A stretch of DNA of 17,161 bases from an uncultured Akkermansia sp. (GTDB lineage Bacteria > Verrucomicrobiota > Verrucomicrobiia > Verrucomicrobiales > Akkermansiaceae). The stretch lies in contig CAJGCZ010000044.1 of the NCBI GenBank assembly GCA_904501975.1, positions 1 through 17,161 on the forward strand. Reading direction: 5' to 3'. This document shows positions 13,114 through 17,161 of the stretch, in pieces. The position numbers and the translations under genes are program-made. Below the pieces are notes generated by a model, which was given only the letters and a program-made list of their open reading frames with translations, ran no database searches and was not told where the DNA came from. The first letter of the stretch is position 1. Every line of letters starts with the position of its first letter.

Positions 13114-14136
13114 TTACAGGGGTAACTCTGCTTGGCCGCCACCACTGTGCGTGGCGCCTATTTTTTGATATGCCGCCGGCATGGCCTCGCGACCGCGCGG
13201 GGTGCGCTTAATGTACCCTTGCATAATGAGGAAGGGCTCGTGCACGTCTTCAATGGTGGATTCATCTTCACCCACGGCAACGGCAAGAGACGACAAACCG
13301 ACGGGGCCGCCGTTGAACTTGTAAATCATGGTCTCTAACAGGCGCTTGTCCATTTCGTCAAGCCCGTCTTCATCAATATCAATCATGCTTAGTGCAGCGT
13401 GTGCCACGGCATCAGTAATGCGGCCATCGTGTTTCACCTGAGCAAAGTCTCGCACCCAACGGAGCAGGGCATTGGCCACACGGGGTGTGCCACGGGAGCG
13501 GCGGGCAATGGCGAGTGCCCCGCCCGGTTGCAGGTCTATATCCAGCAAGCCCGCAGAGCGGTGCAGAATGGCGCACAGCTCTTGCGCAGAATAATAATCC
13601 AACCTGTTGACTAAGCCGAAACGAGAGCGCAGCGGCCCCGTGAGCATGCCTGCGCGGGTGGTGGCGCCCACGAGGGTGAACTTAGGCAAATTCAGCTGAA
13701 TGCTGCGGGCATTGGGGCCTTGGTCGATGATGATATCCAAGCGAAAATCCTCCATAGCGGGGTACAGGTACTCCTCAATGGCCGGGTGCAGGCGGTGGAT
13801 TTCATCGATAAAAAGGACATCGCCCTTTTCTACATTGGTGAGAATACCGGCTAAGTCACCGGCTTTTTCAATTTGGGGCCCGGAGGTTGTATGCAGGCGG
13901 TGCCCCACGGCGTTGGCGATAATATTGGCCAGGGTTGTCTTGCCCAAGCCGGGAGGACCGCTGAGCAGCACGTGGTCCAACACATCGCCACGCATACGCG
14001 CCGCCTCAACCATGAGCATGAGGCGCTCTTTCACCTTTTCTTGCCCGCAGAATTCACTGAATGCCGGCGGCCTCAAAGAGAGGTCATAACTGCCGGAGGG
14101 GGCATTGGCCATGCGGCTGTATACGGAGTCTGCCAT
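13114..14136 (-). CDS. ruvB: Holliday junction branch migration helicase RuvB
   Basis: A 340-aa RuvB, the hexameric AAA+ motor that with RuvA drives branch migration of Holliday junctions. Walker A is GPPGLGKT (60-67), Walker B is FIDEIH (109-114), sensor I lies in GATTRAG (157-163) and the arginine-finger region is GPLRSRFG (167-174). The C-terminal winged helix ends near GYIKRTPRGREA. The N-terminus LRPPAFSEFCGQ is canonical. An alternative ATG eight codons later exists. ruvA and ruvC are not adjacent. It lies 23 bases after the poly-Gln lipoprotein gene and 12 bases before the amidase, so these three probably share a transcript. Confidence 0.97.
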   Translation of the reverse strand: MADSVYSRMANAPSGSYDLSLRPPAFSEFCGQEKVKERLMLMVEAARMRGDVLDHVLLSGPPGLGKTTLANIIANAVGHRLHTTSGPQIEKAGDLAGILTNVEKGDVLFIDEIHRLHPAIEEYLYPAMEDFRLDIIIDQGPNARSIQLNLPKFTLVGATTRAGMLTGPLRSRFGLVNRLDYYSAQELCAILHRSAGLLDIDLQPGGALAIARRSRGTPRVANALLRWVRDFAQVKHDGRITDAVAHAALSMIDIDEDGLDEMDKRLLETMIYKFNGGPVGLSSLAVAVGEDESTIEDVHEPFLIMQGYIKRTPRGREAMPAAYQKIGATHSGGGQAELPL

Positions 14137-14159
14137 GGGATTTCTTCGGGAGGCGCTTG

Positions 14160-14339
14160 TTATTTCGCTTCAACAACACCACCCAACATGATTGGCGGAG
14201 CTCCGCCCTGTTGTTGCTGTTGCTGCTGTTGGCAAGAGGAAGCAGCCAGTGCTGCAGCTGTTACAGCGGTTGCTGCAGCGGCTTTAACAAGAGCCGGGTA
14301 ATTCGGCTTGTTGCTGTTTTGCTGAGGTTTAATTTCCAT
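14160..14339 (-). CDS. Tiny lipoprotein with a poly-Gln tract directly after the lipid-anchor cysteine
   Basis: A 59-aa predicted lipoprotein. A long N-region (MEIKPQQNSNKPNYPALVK) precedes an Ala-rich core and the lipobox ASSC with Cys36. Eight glutamines follow at once, then GGAPPIMLGG and a short charged end, so the mature peptide is only 24 residues. The glutamines use mixed CAA and CAG codons, so the tract is not a simple triplet expansion. The ATG at 14339 is favoured over one 16 codons earlier because a strong promoter (14347-14374) ends 7 bases before it. It lies upstream of ruvB on the same strand. Function is unknown; a non-lipidated peptide is the alternative. Confidence 0.65.
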   Translation of the reverse strand: MEIKPQQNSNKPNYPALVKAAAATAVTAAALAASSCQQQQQQQQGGAPPIMLGGVVEAK

Positions 14340-14346
14340 GCGCACC

Positions 14347-14374
14347 ATCTTACCAAAAGACGCTGAAATGTCAA
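14347..14374 (-). promoter_or_regulatory. Promoter of the poly-Gln lipoprotein/ruvB operon, leaderless geometry
   Basis: Minus strand: perfect -35 TTGACA (14374-14369), 16-bp spacer, -10 TAAGAT (14352-14347), then 7 bases (GGTGCGC) to the ATG at 14339. The predicted start is on or next to the start codon. Confidence 0.7.
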
Positions 14375-14400
14375 GCTGTGCCGTCACGACCCGCGAAAGT

Positions 14401-14415
14401 TATCAATTCTTGATA
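14401..14415. promoter_or_regulatory. Palindromic operator candidate between divergent promoters
   Basis: TATCAA-TTC-TTGATA is a perfect 6-bp inverted repeat with a 3-bp centre, lying 17 bases upstream of the fucosidase -35 and 26 bases upstream of the opposing -35. It could bind a dimeric regulator of the fucosidase. No regulator gene of a known sugar-responsive family is adjacent. Confidence 0.4.
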
Positions 14416-14431
14416 TATCCTACTTTCCTGC

Positions 14432-14460
14432 TTGTCATTGGGTGATTTGTTTGATATGAT
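14432..14460 (+). promoter_or_regulatory. Promoter of the fucosidase gene, leaderless geometry
   Basis: -35 TTGTCA (14432-14437), 17-bp spacer, -10 TATGAT (14455-14460), then AGGGTCG and the ATG at 14468. The gap of 7 bases predicts transcription starting at the start codon. Confidence 0.72.
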
Positions 14461-14467
14461 AGGGTCG

Positions 14468-15922
14468 ATGAAAATGAAATCAATCACATTTGCATTGGCG
14501 GCAGCGCTCTCGCTGTCAGCATTCGGTCAGCAGGCCTTGCCTGTAGCCGGTGATGAGGACCATGCCGCTATTACCGAGACGGCTGAGCAGCGCGATGCCC
14601 GTATGGACTGGTGGCGCAAGGCCAAGTTCGGCATGTTCATTCACTACGGCCTGTACTCCGGTTTGGCCGGCGAGTTTAAGGGCGTGCAGGGTGGTTCCGA
14701 ATGGATTCAGACCAACTTGGGATTGGACACGGAAACGTATGCTGCTGAGGCTATGCCGTTGTTTAAGCCTGCAGAGGGCTGCACAGAGGCATGGGCAGAG
14801 CTGGCCAAGAAGGCCGGTTGCAAGTACATGGTGCTTACCTCTAAGCACCACGATGGTTTTGCCCTGTTTGATACGCCGACCTCAGATTATTCTTCTTCTC
14901 AGCTCTTGGGGCGTGATTTGGTGAAAGAGTTCACCGATTCTGCTCGCAAGCAAGGCATGCGCGTGGGCCTTTACCACAGTGTGATTGACTGGCACCACCC
15001 CGCTTACGATAACACCATTTGCCCTGATTTGTGCTATCCGAAAAATCAGGCCAAGATGCTCAAGGACCGCGGTATTCCCCGTGACCACGAAACCTACCAG
15101 AATTACCTGCACACGCAGGTACGCGAGTTGATGACCAAATACGGCCAAATTGACATCATGTGGTGGGATTATTCTCAGGGTGCAGCCTCCGGTGAGCGCG
15201 GCTGGAAGGCTCCGGCTCTGATGGATATGTGCCGCTCCATCAATCCCGGGGTTATTATGAATAACCGTTTGTATGCTTTCTCCGGGTTTGATACTTCTCG
15301 TGATGGTGTGCAGCTTGACCTGCGTTGCGGTGACTACACCACCCCCGAAAAGCGTATCCCGGAGAAGGGCTATCCCGGCATTGACTGGGAGTCTTGCATG
15401 ACCGTAGGCGATAAGTGGGGATATAACCGTTATGACCTGCGTTACAAAACTCCCGCTATGGTGATTCGCCAGTTGCAGGAGTGCTCTGCCAAGGGTGGTA
15501 ACCTGTTGCTTAACATTAACCCGAAGGCCGATGGCTCCATTCCTCGTCCCGTGGTGAAGGTGTTTACCGTTGTGGGTGAGTGGATGGCTGCTAATGGTAG
15601 CTCTATTTACGAGAGTGAGCCCATGTACAGCGTACACATGCCGGAGGGCTGGATGTGCAGCCGCACCGGTGCCGACCTCAATATTTTTGCGCCCTCTCTC
15701 GGTATCACCATGGAGACCTCCGTTGTGCTCTCCGTGCCCACTACCGGCCTGAATCTGCCGGAGAATGTAAGTGAGCTGAAGGTGGAGGTATTGGGCCAGC
15801 CCGAAACCGTGGTGCCCGCAGCGCTTCGCGGCGATTATGTGGAGCTGACGATTCCGGCTGAGGCTTGGGCCAAGGCTGTTGAATACATGCCGGTGATTCG
15901 TGTGCGCGGTGTTGCTCGCTGA
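14468..15922 (+). CDS. Secreted alpha-L-fucosidase, glycoside hydrolase family 29
   Basis: A 484-aa GH29 enzyme, which removes alpha-linked L-fucose from glycans by a retaining mechanism. Seen: WWRKAKFGMFIHYGLYS near the N-terminus, SKHHDGFALF (about 126-135) with the sugar-contacting His pair, the nucleophile Asp234 in DIMWWDYS, and the hallmark GGNLLLNINPKADGSIP. The signal peptide (MKMKSITFALAAALSLSAFG) places it in the periplasm or outside. Upstream in-frame codons exist but overlap the promoter, so the ATG at 14468 (or 14474) is chosen. No carbohydrate-binding module is visible. In a gut bacterium it would act on mucin, blood-group or milk fucose. The pseudokinase-like gene follows after 22 bases. 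Confidence 0.95.
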   Translation: MKMKSITFALAAALSLSAFGQQALPVAGDEDHAAITETAEQRDARMDWWRKAKFGMFIHYGLYSGLAGEFKGVQGGSEWIQTNLGLDTETYAAEAMPLFKPAEGCTEAWAELAKKAGCKYMVLTSKHHDGFALFDTPTSDYSSSQLLGRDLVKEFTDSARKQGMRVGLYHSVIDWHHPAYDNTICPDLCYPKNQAKMLKDRGIPRDHETYQNYLHTQVRELMTKYGQIDIMWWDYSQGAASGERGWKAPALMDMCRSINPGVIMNNRLYAFSGFDTSRDGVQLDLRCGDYTTPEKRIPEKGYPGIDWESCMTVGDKWGYNRYDLRYKTPAMVIRQLQECSAKGGNLLLNINPKADGSIPRPVVKVFTVVGEWMAANGSSIYESEPMYSVHMPEGWMCSRTGADLNIFAPSLGITMETSVVLSVPTTGLNLPENVSELKVEVLGQPETVVPAALRGDYVELTIPAEAWAKAVEYMPVIRVRGVAR

Positions 15923-15944
15923 TAGCACAAAACATACGAACATT

Positions 15945-16637
15945 ATGTTATCATCCTCCGTATACAGACTCCCCAAACTGTTGCATGGGCAATACATGCT
16001 CACCTCTGTGCTGAGTGAAACTGCGGATACCGTTGTTTACACCGCAACACAGAAGGATTTGCGCCGCGAGGTGGTGGTGGAAAGCCTGCGCCCCGAGTGC
16101 ATGGCCGCCCCGTTCAAGGTGCAGCACTTTTTGGAATCTGCCCGCGCGCAGGCCAAAATGGGTGGCAAGTTCATTGCTACGGTTTTGGAGCTCCTGTATG
16201 CGGAGGATACTTGGCACTTGGTGCGAGAGCGCATTCAAGGCCAGCCTTTGGATGAATTGTTAGCATCCGGAGCCAAGGGGTCGGCGCTGACGTTGTGTGA
16301 GCTGATGCTTACGCTGACTTCCATTTGTATTAAGCATGATATGTTGGGCATTGCTACAAAGCCGTTTGCCCTCCAAAATGCTCACTTTATGGGCTTGGGG
16401 TTCCGTTTTAATAATTTGGCTTGTGCCGGTAGCCGAGACCCTCGCTCCTCTTGCCGTGATTTGCAGAGCACGGCGCGCGCCTTGATGAATGAGGTGGATG
16501 CCGCCTCGCCCCGTGTTGATGATTTTTTGGTGATTCTGCAAAATATTCTGCGCACCTCCAACTGGCTACCGCTTACACCGTTGGATATTCACGACGACTT
16601 TGTGCGTTTGCAACTCCTGCTGATGCGCTCAGAGTAA
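15945..16637 (+). CDS. Putative degenerate protein kinase (pseudokinase-like) protein
   Basis: A 230-aa protein with a faint Ser/Thr kinase outline. LTSVLSETADTVVYTATQ resembles the first strands but lacks the glycine loop. REVVVESL matches the R-x-VAIK-x-L strand with Glu46 for the ATP lysine. FLESARAQAKM keeps the alphaC Glu64, and LVRERIQGQPLDELL resembles the hinge. In GIATKPFALQN, aligned to GI-x-HRD-x-KP-x-N, HRD reads TKP and only Asn145 remains. There is no DFG. It should therefore be inactive. There is no signal peptide or membrane helix. I chose the ATG at 15945 because the longer frame starts inside the fucosidase end. The kinase relation is by eye; the coding call is firmer than the function. 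Confidence 0.65.
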   Translation: MLSSSVYRLPKLLHGQYMLTSVLSETADTVVYTATQKDLRREVVVESLRPECMAAPFKVQHFLESARAQAKMGGKFIATVLELLYAEDTWHLVRERIQGQPLDELLASGAKGSALTLCELMLTLTSICIKHDMLGIATKPFALQNAHFMGLGFRFNNLACAGSRDPRSSCRDLQSTARALMNEVDAASPRVDDFLVILQNILRTSNWLPLTPLDIHDDFVRLQLLLMRSE

Positions 16638-16656
16638 CGTCGGAGTTTTACGTTTT

Positions 16657-16850
16657 GGTTGATAGCTCACAAATAGCAATTTGTGGGACTCATTGATGTG
16701 AGCGCAGCGAACGGAATTTAAGAGCCCCGGTTGAGGGGCGGAATATGGTAGCCCGGCGGTGGAGCTGCGCAGCAGCGTAACCCCGGGAAAGAGGAAAATA
16801 TATATTGGAACCCCGTTAGGGGTGGCATAATGCGAGGCTTCTATATTTAC
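16657..16850 (-). repeat. Multi-hairpin intergenic repeat, copy R (inverted relative to copy L)
   Basis: The reverse complement of this stretch matches 1-190 module for module: ATTATGCCACCCCT, CCCC-N4-GGGG (16811-16822), GCTGC-TGC-GCAGC inside an outer CCCGG/CCGGG stem, GCCCC/GGGGC, TTCCGTTCGCT, and the tail AATTGCTATTTGT. Loops differ while stems are kept. The tail forms its own hairpin, CACAAAT-AGCA-ATTTGTG, at 16668-16685. The copy begins 20 bases after the pseudokinase stop. It contains no gene. Confidence 0.85.
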
Positions 16851-16895
16851 TCATGTTTTCCTTGCAATACCATAGATAATAAACGAACTACAACA

Positions 16896-17040
16896 TGATG
16901 CCACCCTTTATGCCACCCCTCCGGGGTTCCAATGGATGGACGACTAACCCGGGGTTTCGCCGCTGACGCGGCTCCACCACCGGGCTATTTTATGGCGCCC
17001 CTCTGGGGCTCAAAATTCGCCTCGCTGCGCTCGCGGTATT
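16896..17040 (+). repeat. Multi-hairpin intergenic repeat, copy D (direct relative to copy L)
   Basis: The third copy has the same order of modules: CCCC-TCC-GGGG (16916-16926), an outer CCCGG/CCGGG stem around GCCGC-TGAC-GCGGC (16959-16972), and GCCCC-TCT-GGGGC (16997-17009). Relative to copy L the inner stem carries a paired T-to-C / A-to-G change that keeps the pairing. The leading ATGCCACCC is duplicated (16898-16906, 16910-16918). No gene is present in 16638-17161. Confidence 0.8.
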
Positions 17041-17051
17041 TGGGAGGAGGA

Positions 17052-17161
17052 ACGGCTGCCGCCGTGGTGAAGAATGCCCGTTGGGCATGGTGAAGAATCT
17101 GCCTGCGGCAGATGGTGAAGAACAGCTTGCGCTGTAGTGAAGAACGCACCTGCGGTGCGTA
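17052..17161 (+). repeat. Array of five variable-stem hairpins separated by a constant GGTGAAGA spacer
   Basis: Five perfect small hairpins lie in a row: ACGGC-TGCC-GCCGT (17052-17065), ATGCCC-GTT-GGGCAT (17074-17088), ATCTGCC-TGC-GGCAGAT (17097-17113), ACAGC-TTGC-GCTGT (17122-17135) and ACGCACC-TGC-GGTGCGT (17144-17160). Each pair is separated by exactly 8 nt, GGTGAAGA (AGTGAAGA before the last). Stems differ completely while pairing and spacer are kept. The array continues past the window edge. Confidence 0.88.

Noticed and set aside
14432..14467. Fucosidase start at 14432
   Set aside because: This would translate the -35/-10 promoter and put 12 residues, including acidic ones, ahead of the signal peptide.
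14882..16003. 373-codon open frame on the minus strand opposite the fucosidase
   Set aside because: It is antisense to an unmistakable GH29 gene. It has no recognisable domain, and its His/Ser/Thr-rich composition is a reflection of G+C-biased codons.
16638..16660. Terminator after the pseudokinase-like gene
   Set aside because: ACGT/ACGT with a 9-base loop followed by TTTTGG is too weak to call.
17052..17161. CRISPR array
   Set aside because: The constant part is only 8 nt and the variable parts are short perfect palindromes of 14-17 nt, not unique spacers of about 30 nt. No cas genes are present.

Overview
The window looks chromosomal and comes from a Gram-negative bacterium of roughly 55% G+C. 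It carries an LPS-type acyltransferase and glycosyltransferase, five lipobox proteins and cell-wall enzymes. I favour a Verrucomicrobiota (Akkermansia-like) host, as inference only. The promoters visible are sigma70-type (TTGACA / TATAAT, 16-17 bp spacer), which argues against Bacteroidota. Shine-Dalgarno motifs are almost absent and several promoters sit so close to the ATG that the mRNAs should be leaderless. A GH29 alpha-L-fucosidase with a signal peptide fits a mucin or host-glycan degrader.

Layout, left to right. Bases 1-190 hold a multi-hairpin repeat. A tRNA-Leu(CAA) on the minus strand follows, with its own promoter and terminator. Next come six minus-strand genes (463-5023): a lipoprotein, an RlmD-like rRNA methyltransferase, a DtxR/MntR-type regulator, a rhomboid protease, a HAD-IB phosphatase, and an old-yellow-enzyme relative that may have its own promoter. 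rpsT (S20) diverges from them and faces a strong bidirectional terminator. Bases 5708-8855 (minus) form a three-gene envelope operon: an unknown single-pass membrane protein, a lipoprotein, and a fusion of an LpxL-type acyltransferase to a GT9 heptosyltransferase-like domain. A lipoprotein D,D-carboxypeptidase follows. A plus-strand operon of RppH-like Nudix, trmO and a serine beta-lactamase-like hydrolase is joined by two ATGA overlaps. Its last stop codon overlaps that of a convergent operon made of a tiny poly-Gln lipoprotein, ruvB and a lipoprotein amidase. The last plus-strand pair is GH29 fucosidase plus a protein that looks like a degenerate protein kinase.

The right end (16657-17161) holds an inverted copy of the left repeat, a third copy in direct orientation, and an array of short hairpins with different stems separated by a constant 8-nt spacer. 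The array runs off the window.

The least-explained parts are the hairpin array and repeats, the recurring promoter-to-ATG geometry, the acyltransferase-GT9 fusion operon, the poly-Gln lipoprotein and the pseudokinase beside the fucosidase. I see no phage, insertion sequence, CRISPR array or toxin-antitoxin module.
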